Source: Elysia chlorotica (taxonomy: Eukaryota > Mollusca > Gastropoda > Plakobranchidae). Taken from it: DNA of 64,000 bases. The stretch's first letter is position 1. Each line of letters begins with the position of its first letter. Positions 48,601-60,754 of the stretch are shown here, piece by piece. A program made the position numbers and the translations under genes. The notes beneath the pieces are model-generated. The model made no database searches, was not told the DNA's origin, and saw only the letters and a program-made list of their open reading frames with translations. Where the stretch lies: NCBI GenBank assembly GCA_003991915.1, contig RQTK01000100.1, forward strand, positions 548,596-612,595, given 5' to 3'.

Positions 48601-50574
48601 CTGTTTATGCTACTGAGGTCAAGCTTATGTAGTGTTGGACTTGGCCATCAATGCGCGCAATTCTGCTTCCTATCGAAATGATGATACATTATTTGAATCC
48701 TATGCTGATGCTGATAACCTTAACCTTTAGGCATGGTCGAAGCTTTTCCCTTCCCCTTTTTATTATTGAGGAGTGAAACTTGTGGGAAGAGGAGAGGAAA
48801 GTCTGTGCCCAGCAACACATAAAGACAAAGCCAAGTCTTAGAGTATGAATTTAGATGACCCGCCGGCCTACGTTTGGGTAATGTAAAAGTCTGGTTCATT
48901 TTTTATTCATGGCAAGGAAAACAATATCCCACAGGTCATTATTGTGGGAAACGGACTTAGGCGATGCGAGGATAGTTTCGGGCTACTCCAGACAGATGTC
49001 TGGTCTGGTTCGTTCAGGTCAAACAATAAAAACAATTCAGTCAGGCTACTGTAATGCAGGAATACATCTGAATTTGTAATCTTTCCTTACAAGTGACTTT
49101 ATAATACTGCGAGAAATTTAGTAATTATACCCAGCGACAAAAATTAAAATAAGCATACACCTATATGATTTTCTACACTCTTAGTATCTCTATTGGTTTT
49201 TATTACAATACTGAAAAGATATAGAGAATAACGTGTACATATATTAAACTTTTTTTCAAAAATACACAGCTCAGGCAAAAAATGGTTTTACTTTGGGCGT
49301 AAGCAAGATACCCACTGAAGTATCGAGCTATTGAATTGCTTTCCATTCGTTGAAAAGAATTTAAGTTTTCAAAATTTGGTCATTGTGATTATAACCCGTC
49401 TTATTCTGCAATGATTTTTAGCAAAACAATGTATAAACTATCACCTTTACCCAGTTTATTTGTCATAAAACAGCGAGTTCTACAGGCTTTACATGGAAAG
49501 AAGGATTGCGACTTCACCTTCGTGAATTGTTGAGGGCTGAAACAGACTCAATTTTGGTCAATTTGTTGAAGATAAAGTGAAAAAGCCGAAAGGTTATACA
49601 TGGCAAAATGTCAAATGTCATTATTATCAAAACTCGTATATATCTATTTTTGACTCTCTGTCCACATAGATCTTTATTATTACTTCGTCCCGGGGGAAAC
49701 GGGTTGTACTCAAATGGTTTTGTAACCGGAACATCCTAACAAGTCATTTGCAACGGTAATTTTGTGTTTAATCTAGACGTGCCCTGCTGTTAAAGGTGAC
49801 AACTCTTCATTTTATTTTAAGCATTATACATTATTGAAAGAAATGTTCCACCACCATAAATAAAGTGTACCCGTTCCTTCTTTATTTGCCAACACCATCA
49901 CAGCAGAGGAACCACCACCCCCCATTTTTTTCCATCCTTAGTCTTTATCACTTTTTTGGAAGGAAATACTGATTTATAAGAATCTGTATAATTTAAAGCA
50001 GGTTTTTATATCGTCAGTTAACAGTGCTTGGTAAGAGATACGGTTGTCCAAACAAAAACAAACAACCAAAAGAAAATAAGAAAATAACAACAAAAGTAAC
50101 AAGCCCCTAACTCGTCTAAAGAGCTGATGCAGTATACCTCGGTTTATTAACCTTTTCCATCATTTGTCTGTAAAAAAAAAACTTCGTGTTTCAAGTTCAG
50201 ATTAATCCAAAACTTTAAAAAAAATACTTTTGGTTGTCAGTCTACAAACGTTTTCACCAATAACGTCTTTCCCATCTTTAAAAAAAAACATTTCAGTTTT
50301 ACAACTCTTTCACTTCCATTTCTATTCAAAGCGTGCAGCAATATTAAGCTGCACCTCGTTTTTTTTTTATCTGGCTTTAATCTTCACCTAACAGCATTAA
50401 AAATCCCCACTAGATTCCCTGCAAGATTCTTATCACGTTTTGTGTGTGAATGTTCATTGTTCACTGAACAGCAAGTGGATTAAACGTGCGAAGTATACCA
50501 GACTGGTGCAATATTCTTTCTGTCGGTCAAAGTCTGTGTTTCTATCCTGCCATCTCTATCTCTGTAGGTCTCGA
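45671..50574. other. Long gene-free stretch
   Basis: AT-rich DNA. Fragmentary ORFs at 46057-46380 and 46965-47156 have somewhat protein-like composition and may be remains of a mobile element, but I recognise no motif. No tRNA or splice-bounded exon was seen. Confidence 0.4.
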
Positions 50575-50661
50575 TCTCATATTATATTTATACCACACCC
50601 ATTACAATATAAATACGATCTCATAATATATTTATACCACACTCATTACAATATAAATACG
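50575..50661 (+). repeat. 45-bp tandem duplication
   Basis: Two units share ATTTATACCACAC, CATTACAATATAAATACG and a CTCATA-TAT start, differing at a few bases. Confidence 0.85.
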
Positions 50662-50702
50662 TCTCTGCGTCTCTGATCCCTCCCTCCTTCGCTATCTCTA
50701 TT

Positions 50703-50816
<114 letters not shown>

Positions 50817-50863
50817 CATATGCCTGTCCCTCTCTACAAGTCTACCAATCGGTATAACTATCT

Positions 50864-50865
50864 AG

Positions 50866-50921
<56 letters not shown>

Positions 50922-50936
50922 TATCTATCTATCTAT
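50864..50936 (+). repeat. (CTAT)n microsatellite
   Basis: About 18 units with one slip (CTATTATC) near 50921. Confidence 0.96.
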
Positions 50937-52679
50937 CATAATTATTTGCTTTCCCTTAACATTTTCTTCTCTTTTCCTTTCTACTACATGTATCATTTTT
51001 ATCCTCTCTCACTGTGTCTTCGCTCTTTTATCCCTCTCCCTCTCTCTATCTCTATCTCTCTCTCTCTCTCTTGCGCTCTCTCCGTCTCTTCCCTCCTCTC
51101 CATATTATAGTCTTTCAATTGTTTCTATTACTCTACAATATTTGACTGACCAACCAATCAATCCTGTTTGTTTGCTAGTGGTGTAGAATATTATCCTCAA
51201 CATCCTACAAACTGGCTGGTTGTATGAGGGATCGGCCCTGGAAACCAAATACCCATAACTACCATATTGCATACATCTGCTGAAAGCTTTATGACTTTAT
51301 ACTCTTCGTTATCAGATTCCTGGCCTTTGTTCGTCTTGCGGCTGTTTATAGCCCTAATTATTTCTAGTCATAATATGGTGAACACATGTGATTTGAATGA
51401 CACTGGGGATGGAGCGAAGGTAATAATACGGTTCCCGCGCTCATACGGCTGTGTTATTTTAATATTCTAGGCAGATCGTTATTATAAAGATACCTTTTTG
51501 TATAAGCGGCGTTAAGGAATGCCCTTGTGATTTTTTATTGTGCCTTTTCCTTTTTCGAACCAACGCGGTTGTTTTGGGATGGTTCGTTGTCAGAACTCAA
51601 AGGGTTTAGTGAATACGTCTTCTTAGTGTATAGAAAAACAACTTTATTTTTATGTTCGCCCTACGGCAATTTTTTTTAATTAATTTATTTTAAATGTCAA
51701 CACTCTACATTATCATAAACTGCTTCTTTTACTTTCGTCCCACACAAATATTACTACGATGTTTCTTTTAATTTATGACTAGATGTGAATTTTACTGGCC
51801 TTAGTAATGTTATAATGTTCTTATGTTTCTACACGTTTATTCAAATAAAATAATTATAATGACAATACGACACTTATGAGAAAATGACAAGTTTTTAAAA
51901 TTTTCATTTTTTACTTCCTTTTATGTTACACCCATAGCTTACTATGTTATTAAGTACTCCATGGTTACACCCCAAAAATTATCATTTAAAATATTGTTAT
52001 GGTAAACCACATCTTCTTTGAAGTATTAACTTTTCTGTCTTAAACAAATGGTAAAGGCAGGATAAGACACCCAATGCATGAGAGTTTGGGTACCCATTCC
52101 AACAGGCATAGTGAGGTGTCCAGACTGGGTACAAAGGAGTTCGACTATACTCTATTTGCCTGGCAGTAGCAGTAGCATAATATCAGATAGACCTTTCGCG
52201 TGTTTCAAGTGATCAGTCAAATTTTTAGGAGACAAGGAACACATACTGAGTGTCTCTCGACCTAGTAATGTCAGCTGAAAGAACTGATCGTACAGAAATA
52301 TCGCTTCTATTTGAGTTTCTCTGATATTCTTAGAAGCACACCTGCTCCCATCATTAGCCCACACTGAGCGAAATGTTATCCTCTTTTCACACAGTTTAGC
52401 TGGACGGCGTAACGTGGTATAAACGCTTTGTTGTTATTTTTGCTTCGTCAGTCTTCTATCACTAAATTCTCTTTGTCTTAATGTATCTCTCTTTTTATAA
52501 GAAATCCACACTAGTTATCTCATCTTTGTCTCAACAGTACTGTTTGGTCCCAATTGCTCTCTGCAAGAATAGTCTCTCTGTTTCTGTCCCACTTTTATAG
52601 CTCTGTTTTTGTTTTTTGTTTTTTTTATTTTTACTTCCTGCTCTATCTTGCTTTCTGTGATGGCCTCTCTATCTATATG
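50937..52679. other. Non-coding stretch
   Basis: CT-rich at 51005-51100, AT-rich elsewhere. No exon recognised. Confidence 0.45.
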
Positions 52680-52888
52680 TACTTGTTTTCTTTGTCTTCC
52701 GAATTACCCATCTCTCTCGCTCTTTCTTTCTCTATCCTTCTATCTATTTATTTATATATCTATTTATCTCCTATCTCTCTCACCCTTTCTCTCTATATTT
52801 CTTCCTCTTTCTCTCTTTACCTCTCTTTCTCCCTTTCTGTGTCCCTCATCTTCTCTCTCCCTCTCTGCCTCTCTCTCTGTGTCTCTCT

Positions 52889-52919
<31 letters not shown>

Positions 52920-52935
52920 TCCCTCTCTCTCTCCT
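52680..52935 (+). repeat. CT-rich region
   Basis: Imperfect CT sequence with TATTTAT and CCCTTT interruptions, becoming purer after 52850. Open frames of Ser/Leu/Phe codons across it are repeat artefacts. Confidence 0.9.
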
Positions 52936-52984
52936 CACATCCCCAGTGACAACATGCCGCCCTGTTTCCGGCTCTAGGACAGGG

Positions 52985-53160
52985 AGCTCACGCGGCCAGC
53001 GGCCCTCGACATGCCCCCATCACCAACGGATGGACGCACAACAAGGTGCCCATTCATCGGCGGGTTCGATCTCCATGTGCCATTGCTCAAGAGTGTAATG
53101 ATTGCCAAATACGATCACTGAAGCGACTCCATGCTGGGAGCGAATCACTTTCCATGACAC
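52985..53160 (+). repeat. Possible tRNA-derived SINE fragment
   Basis: GGGTTCGATC (53062-53071) matches a polymerase III B box, inside a patch of high GC that directly follows the CT-rich tract. The A box is poor, so this is tentative. The stretch also follows a CCCCAG that could be misread as a splice acceptor. Confidence 0.35.
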
Positions 53161-53754
53161 TGGGTTACATGTCAGAAGCATCAAGGTCCCGGATATAGCA
53201 ACAAAAAACCAGCGTCACTTGATGCGGGATCGATTATTGTAAAATAAAGATAAATCTATAGAATCCATCAGCCTTAACCTTTAACATTTCGAAACAAAAG
53301 AAGCATGTGAAACAGTAGAAATTTACGGATCAGCTAATGTTTAAAAAAATCAATTTTTGTTTTTTGCTCTCTGACAGTACCAGGGTGATCAAATGCACAT
53401 AAGTAGTACTTTAACCACAACCCAAATCGCCTGCCAATTTGTATGAATGAAATGAATGTTTTTAAAAAGTTTTGTTATACTTCAACACGTTGAAAACAAA
53501 GCGCAGCGTTAAATATATGATGTTTTCTATATGGCACACATGTATGCGATTATAACAGACATTATCGTCAGACTAAAACCAAAAGTCTTACCCCATTACA
53601 AGATAAACAAATACTATAAGAAATCGATGCATGAAGCCGGTTCGAGTGAGACGTGCCTAGATCGTGCAGGGAATCAGCAAACAGATCATCTGGCCTGTGG
53701 TTTAAGTGGTCCTTAACCAAATCAGCATATCTCATTAGGGAGCTGTCGGGATAT

Positions 53755-53876
53755 GTGGAACTCTCAACTATTGAGGAGAACATCAGTCCTCATTGGGTGG
53801 AACTCTCAACTATTGAGGAAGATATCAGTCGCATTATGTGGTGGAACTCTCAATTATTGAGAAAATCAGTCGCATC
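53755..53876 (+). repeat. 43-bp minisatellite (x3) with palindromic core
   Basis: Units start at 53755, 53797 and 53841 with GTGGAACTCTCAA. Each carries CTCAA(C/T)TATTGAG, a near-perfect palindrome, and then ATCAGTC. The third unit is slightly shortened. Confidence 0.88.
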
Positions 53877-54689
53877 ACGCCCTGCCACAGAGATTGGCGT
53901 ATCATAATTGACCTGTCTGGAGAGATGTCCCTGGAGCTACATCAAACACTCGCTGGAGCTAAAGGAGCTAGGTACCCCTCAAACATTGAGTCGGATCAAG
54001 CCCGGGGGAGGAAAACCGCACAACGAGCTTTGCAGTGGTGTTCTTTCTTTTCGCTGTCAACCTGTAACGCATGGAATGGGTCAGCGAAAGTGCAGCTGCA
54101 CAACTAAAAACCCAGATGTGTAAACAGGCAAATAAAAAGAGGAACTATATTTTGCCTACTTGTGCTGTTAAAAGCATCTAGCCAACGCAAAGCACATAGA
54201 ACAACGTGGATATGAATGATAAATTTCCAAGTGCAATCTTTCAAGACACCGTAGACAGACTAGACCTCTCACCTTCAAGCCAAAATGATATTATGTTATC
54301 ATTATCACCAAGGCTGGAAAATCATTATTACAACAGTGTTGTGATCTTTTGAAAGTGGTGGAAAAAGATAGGTTAACACTCATCATTGAAACAAATGCGC
54401 CAATTTTTTCGACGAAGCTTTGCATATTTTCTGGGGAAATACGTTAAAATAAGAGCATGATAATTATCTTAAAACAGCGAGTTTTCGCCAACAATACTTC
54501 GAAAACTGGTGTGTTAAATAAATTTTGACGATTCACCCTTGCGGTTGTTGTTCTTTTTTTTATCATTTTTTTTTTCTTTTAAAAGTTCAATAATGTGTAG
54601 ATCATGCAATGTCAGTCCTCTGGCCCAAGTTGTGTAGGAAGGACACGAAGTCACATAGCGATTCGAGCTTTTTTTTTTATTCTCTAAGT
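53877..54689. other. Non-coding stretch
   Basis: The first 240 bases have balanced composition with overlapping ORFs in two frames (53838-54123). Neither gives a recognisable protein. AT-rich after 54120. Confidence 0.4.
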
Positions 54690-54925
54690 AATTTTTTGGC
54701 TGCGATCACGGCAGAATAATTCATCGGGAAATTATCAGCGCGCGAGGCTGGCTTGTTGCCGCTGGTGCTGGGATCTGGGGATCTCAGCCACTCCGGCCCT
54801 GAAGGGTGTGGAACTCCAACCCTGGACCCACACGTCAACAATTCCACCCGCAAGCTTTTAATTCATTCCGTGCGCCTCGTCTGAATAATGCACGCACAGC
54901 TTCCTCAACACATCTACAGGGGCGT
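54690..54925. promoter_or_regulatory. GC-rich unique island, possible conserved non-coding element
   Basis: About 235 bases of high GC with CpG (for example CAGCGCGCGAG near 54737), TTCATCGGGAAATTATC and TGAATAATGCACGCAC, bounded by AT-rich DNA. No splice-bounded ORF. Inferred from composition. Confidence 0.3.
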
Positions 54926-55003
54926 GTACAATCAGCCCCTCCCTCTTACCGTTTTCATTTTTTTTCTAATATGTGATGATATTAGCTTTTCTAAAATTAT
55001 AAA

Positions 55004-55105
55004 AAAAAGAATAAAATCGGCTTTAACTATAATCAAGTAAAAAACATGTTTATAATATATTCATGTTTTTACTTGATTATAGTTAAAGCCGATTTTTATT
55101 CTTTT
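55004..55105. repeat. Near-perfect inverted repeat (hairpin), about 44-bp arms and 13-base loop
   Basis: Left arm 55004-55048 and right arm 55062-55105 are reverse complements, both ending CATG at the loop. Differences are one-base length changes in A/T runs only. The cores are CGGCTTTAACTATAATCAAG and its complement. Weaker AT pairing extends outwards. It could be a fold-back/MITE-like element, a small-RNA precursor or a cloning/assembly artefact. Confidence 0.92.
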
Positions 55106-56485
55106 ATATATTTTTATTAAGTCGTTTTATTTGTTTTTCCCTATTAGATTTATAATATTCTTAATCTGTTAGAGGCCCATTGTATGCGTGTAATTAGAAA
55201 GGCAACAACTGTTTTGGCTTGGTGTCAGATTATTATTGAATTCCAAACATTAAAAACGCTTTACACGCCAAATATGTAAATAAGTGGTTCATTAAAAGTT
55301 ATTCACGATATTAGCCACCTTGCATCCCGAAATTTTACATCAATTTATTAAAAGTTCCATTATCTATGGAAATTTGATGACAGAAAACTTATGGATTCAA
55401 GCTTCTGCACGCAAACTCTTGTATCTTGGGTCCAATTCAACTTATCATCAGACAAAGCGGGCTTGGCTTCAACACACAAATTATCTATTTCTTATTCAGA
55501 AGCTCACAATGTGTGACTGCGCATGTCTCTCTAATGGAAACAAATGGCCGTCTCTTCCCGCCATGAATATTTTAGTCTCGCGAGATGAGAGAGCTTCTCT
55601 TCAAATCGTGACACCAACAAAAAGCATTTTGGGTGCTAGATTAGACACATGGGAATAACGCATTCTTTGGCTTTGTTGTTTCAAGGCATAATCATTCAGG
55701 ACACGAGAAAATTATATCAATGAAGAAATAAAGATCGGATATATTTTGACTGCCATCAATGAAAACATTTTGAGAGAAAATTGGAAAATATTTTTTTAAC
55801 CACAATCAGTAGCTCAGTTTAAACAAAAGGTAGTAAGAAGAAGATAGTGTTGGTGTTCAGATTGTGATTTTTTTTTTACTTTTTGTGGTTTATGGGGATT
55901 ACATAAAATAAATGTGATAATAGATTAGAAACCTACCAATTTCAATATGAAATAGGCAATAACACTTCTTTCATGAAACGTATTGTGTCTGTTCTCTCCC
56001 AAGCACGCTACTGCTAAAACTGATATTAAAACTGTTATTAAACTGGCTCACAATGTCCCAGCACTCAACCGGTTAGATTGATAACTAGGTGTTCAACTTC
56101 AGAGATGTTTAAGTTCAAATTCAGGTTTTTATTCAGAGCGTTAATAATATCTCATTTAAGGCTTACCTGAATATAGTAATTATATGGTTCACTCAATATG
56201 CCAGTTTAGAATTCAAAACTCTATGTCAAAAGTAGGCTATGTCTTTTTTAGAACAATTATCAGGTGAAAGAAAATACAAAATTCTACATGTTAACGAATA
56301 AACATTTTTCTTTCAATCGTAAAAGTTGGTCTAGAGCTGTTCAAAAGCAAAAGAATGCTTTAAAATCCCACAACTTTCCTCTGCAAATATATCAAGAAAA
56401 TATTCCTTTCTTTTTAACTTAAACGAAGTGGCATGTTTAGTTTGTGGATACATGTAGCTGATGAGTTGGATTAGCTTACCTCCCT
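55106..56485. other. AT-rich non-coding stretch
   Basis: The only sizeable ORF (55320-55658, +, 112 codons) shows no domain I know. No other signal. Confidence 0.42.
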
Positions 56486-56730
56486 TTTCCTCTTTCGCCG
56501 GGCGCTATGACGTCAGCTGTTGATATTTTGCCAAAAAAGCTTTTACTTTTCAGTGCAAATGCAATTATGCCATGAGCTTTTACTCCGAAATAAAGCAATG
56601 ACTGGCTACAGTGCCTTCTCTTCCGGGTCGTCATCCTACAGCCAGCGACAGCTGAATTGATTTGACCTTTGGCCGGGCTCTCGGGAGCAGAGAGCAGGGA
56701 GCAACCTTTGGGTGTCCGGCGATTCATAGA
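56486..56730. promoter_or_regulatory. GC-rich island with CRE, ETS, E-box and nuclear-receptor-type sites
   Basis: TGACGTCA (56508-56515) overlaps CAGCTG (56514-56519). TTCCGG lies at 56621-56626, a second CAGCTG at 56649-56654, and TGACCTTTG at 56663-56671. The density of exact consensus motifs in a unique, GC-rich patch within AT-rich DNA suggests a promoter or enhancer. The minus-strand 83-codon ORF across it has no recognisable domain. Confidence 0.38.
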
Positions 56731-58734
56731 AAGATTTCCTCTTGTGAACTATGTGGTTCTACACGACTGCTATATCGTCATGATTACCCTCTCCTTTATC
56801 TCTCCTTTGGACAGTTTTAGGTAGCATTGAAAGGAAAAATTATTTGTTATTTTAGCATAGAAGCGATTGATGTGTTGATTATGTTATTTTTACTCTACTT
56901 TAGTACTCCTTTTTATGTCGATGGATTGAAAAATTTAATCTTCATTATATATAATGATGGTCAATTTTTTTTCGTCTTGCACAGCTCGATCGTTCTTACA
57001 TAGGCTTTCTTCTAGGAACTACGACTAAATGCTGAGCAATGTCAGATTTTAAATAAGAACAGTTGAATGGGGCATAATGTACTGGCTTTGCGAATTTAGT
57101 AACGAAAAGCATGACAAAAGATCGGAAGAGAGATATATTTTCAACTACAGAATATTATACTACAATACAATAAGGAACGAGACAAAACCTGAAATGGTTT
57201 TGGACTTTATACGTCAAAAGAAGGAAAGATTGCAAGGAAAACTTATGGGGAGGCCTGCGAGAATGAACAGCTTGAACAAAATGGACCTGTATACGACTTG
57301 TGACAAGAGGTTGTTTTGGTTAATCTTGTTGTGAAAAAGATGTATGCCCCTCATAGAGAGATTGATGAACGTGCTTCCGCATCTTTTACTGCATGCAGTT
57401 TGTTCTGTTAGAAACTGTCGAAAGCCTTAATCTTGCAACTTTGAAACATGTGCAATCGTCGAACTAAAAAAAAATCAGCTTGGTGAGATATGCATTTTTC
57501 AATGCATACTGTTTAATTCATTTATGTTTTCTGTTGTTGCGTTAAGCTGACGCGGAAGGCAGTAATGGCAAAGACGAAGGGATTTTGATGTTTTGAAAAT
57601 TTGATTGTAATGTAATATCGTGAGTATGGATCGAATACACGCTAAGATTTTCTGAACATGTACTGAAAACTTACTTTTTGCATAACCTGTTGTTCTGACA
57701 TCGTTATAACTGCTGGGTTTTTTAAACACCACTACTTTCTACCCATATTTTACTCTTGATACTTCTGTATTTATCTCTTTATTTGTATATGGGCCAGACT
57801 GTCTGACTCTGTCTGTCTCTGTCTCTGTCTTTATCTCTCTTTCTCTCTCCCTCTCTCTATCTCCGCCTGTCTCTCTCCATCCCTCTTTTTGCACATCTCT
57901 CCCGTGAATCTATATGCATTAGGCTTATCCCTCCTTCTTAGCGCAATAATTGAACCCCAACTCAACCATTAGTGACATTTTCAGGTTGAAAATCGCACGG
58001 TTATCTCGACGAGGAAATTGAACAAAATGGGAAAGTGATTTCACGGTCGCGGAAACGGTTATCTTGGCGTCCACCCACAAAATTTTCGGAACAACTAACT
58101 AAAAATGTTTTAAACCATTTTGTCTGTCTATTTCATGTTATCGCGTTAATGGTTACATTTAGGCCACACTCAATGATGTTTGTCTAGCAATCGGAAAGAC
58201 GAGGTCGTTCTTTATGGATAAAAAACGAGTACCTTTAATATCAGCATCATGAATCGCTTCCATGATTAATTTACTTTTTTTTTAAATCTTTTTTTTACCT
58301 TGCAGTTAAACATTGTAGTTTTCTCACATAGAATATCAGCACAGTACAGTCCTCACTGGCTTTGCCTCAACTCTCTGTCCACGTTAGAATAATTCATGCA
58401 TTCTAATGATCTTATTTTTATAATCCTTCCCTAATCAAACGAACACGTATTGTTGTGTACGGCGTAAAGAAGTTCTCTACCTCATCGTGGTCGATAGTGA
58501 CATTTGTAGAATACAGAGCATGTACTTCCTTTTTTCACTTTCATCACCACTACTGAAGAAAGAGGAAACAGTAGTTTTAAGGAACGGTTAGATAGTAAGA
58601 AAGACCTATAGATAGAGAGACAGAAAGAAAACAATACTACATGTTGCCTTATGGGAGACTGAAAAAAGCGAGAAAGAGACACAGACAGAGGAAGATTATG
58701 CATTGACAGAGATGTAGAGAGAAAGAAAGAGACA
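56731..58734. other. Non-coding stretch
   Basis: AT-rich, with a CT-rich patch at 57810-57905. An 85-codon ORF at 57077-57334 (+) is Lys/Arg-rich and unrecognised. Confidence 0.42.
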
Positions 58735-58763
58735 GGGAGAGAGAAAGAGAGAAATTATACATT

Positions 58764-58814
<51 letters not shown>

Positions 58815-59069
58815 TATATATACAGACAGACAGACAAACAGAATACAGTCTCACGAAAAGAAAGAGAAAGAGATACAGTAGACAGAATCATTAAAAAAGA
58901 AGAGGAAGAGAGACAGTAAGGCAGAATCAGGCAAGGAAAGAGAAATAGAGACAGAGGAGGGAATCCGGAAAAGAAAGAGAAAGAGAGACACAAAATATGA
59001 GATACAGAGAAAAGATAGACAAAGAGAGACAGACAGAGACGGACAGAGACAGACAGAAAGCGATTGCGA

Positions 59070-59127
<58 letters not shown>

Positions 59128-59203
59128 AAAGTACTAACGGTATAAAATATTGAGGCGAGAAGATAAATTAATAGAAAGGGGTCGCGAAAGAAAGAAAGTT
59201 AGG

Positions 59204-59237
<34 letters not shown>
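58735..59237 (+). repeat. GA-rich region with several (GA)n blocks
   Basis: Purer (GA)n at 58769-58811, 59088-59125 and 59208-59235, joined by AGACAGAG/AAAGAGAAAGAG variants. ATTATACATTGACAGAGA occurs once (58754) with a related TTATGCATTGACAGAGA just upstream (58695). Confidence 0.9.
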
Positions 59238-59238
<1 letters not shown>

Positions 59239-59454
59239 TAGATAGAAGAGAGAGAGAGCGAAAAAACCCGTTTCTTTGAACAAAGAGAGTAAACAACAGA
59301 AATGTAAAAAAAAATAACTCTTCATTAAAATTAAAAAAAAAAAATCCTTTATCTTTAAACAAAAAGATGCTCAATAAAAAGACATTGATTGCTCTTTCAA
59401 TGAGTAAAAAAACAGCAACAAAATAAAATGATTCCAACAAATTGGGAGCATTAA

Positions 59455-59640
59455 AGTGGTAATCCTAATGACGACCCCGCCTTGGGAGATGGAGGGAGCG
59501 GGATCGATTCTCGACCAGCGCTAACAAGCATTGAGTCCTGGATGGGCGGACAGCAGCACTCGGACAAGGCGGAACATTCAATGGATTTCTCTGTTGTCGT
59601 CAGATGGTGAGTAGCTATAGTGGGAACAATGATTTGTAAA
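59455..59640 (+). repeat. Possible tRNA-derived SINE fragment
   Basis: GTGGTAATCCTAATGACGAC...GCCTTGGGAG (59456-59488) resembles a tRNA A-box half, and GGGATCGATTCTCG (59500-59513) a B box. A unique body of about 110 bases follows. The family was not identified. Confidence 0.42.
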
Positions 59641-59738
59641 AGGTAATTTAGAACAAATTCACGACTTTGTTAGTGTTGTAATGGTGATTTGTGAGTAGCG
59701 AATGATTTGTAAAAGGTAATTTAAAAGGAAATTCACGT
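59624..59738 (+). repeat. Short direct duplication
   Basis: ATGATTTGTAAAAGGTAATTT occurs at about 59629 and 59701, each followed by A.A..AAATTCACG. Confidence 0.85.
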
Positions 59739-60265
59739 GCATAATTCAAATTCCTTACTAGTCCCCAGCAACATTTTCAATCACTAATTGATATATTCAT
59801 TTCGTCTTCTCACACTGCCACAGAAAATAATGCACCGAAATGGTAGCCCCTAATGGAGTAGTAGCCATCTGAACCGAAAGTGAAAGATGATGCTGGGGAC
59901 TCCCTTATGGGTACGAGGGAGTTCAAATTTTGGGCAAACTCGAAGCAGATTTCTTCCTCGCTTCCCATAAATATTGAGAATCGCACTCTGTAATGGTCAC
60001 TTTGTGTACCACACATTTCATTGTGGCACAAAGTAACCATATAACTACGACATTAGCTAGAAGGTCAACTTACGCATCTCTATAAAACAAAGTAAATTAT
60101 TTTAACGCACTTCGCTTGATTTGGAAGAGGCCTCACCGTTTGTTTTCTATTCATTTAATGTTTTCATTTACTCTAACATGTCGCCAGTTTCAGCTACAAT
60201 CACCGGAAATATAACCAGGACCTCATCATTATTATGAATCTGTTATTGCTAATATTTGGAATTAT

Positions 60266-60338
60266 GTAGTAGTAATAATAATAGCAGCAGTAGTAGTGGT
60301 AGTAGTAGTAATAGTAGTAGTAGTAGTAGTAATAGTAA

Positions 60339-60376
<38 letters not shown>

Positions 60377-60390
60377 CATGTAGTAGTAGT

Positions 60391-60461
<71 letters not shown>

Positions 60462-60502
60462 AAGCAGTAGTAGTAGTAGTAGTAGTAACAGTAGTAATAG
60501 TT

Positions 60503-60580
<78 letters not shown>
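60266..60580 (+). repeat. (TAG)n triplet repeat, left of gap
   Basis: TAG/GTA units with scattered AAT and GCA interruptions, becoming perfect toward the gap. Confidence 0.97.
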
Positions 60581-60597
60581 NNNNNNNNNNNNNNNNN
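60581..60597. other. Assembly gap (17 N)
   Basis: N run lying exactly between two different triplet arrays; the gap size is probably arbitrary. Confidence 0.99.

Positions 60598-60754
<157 letters not shown>

Noticed and set aside
52930..53100. Possible exon after the CT-rich tract ending CCCCAG
   Set aside because: The open frame is a low-information Ser/Arg/His mix, and the stretch contains a tRNA B-box-like GGGTTCGATC, so a SINE fragment is more likely.
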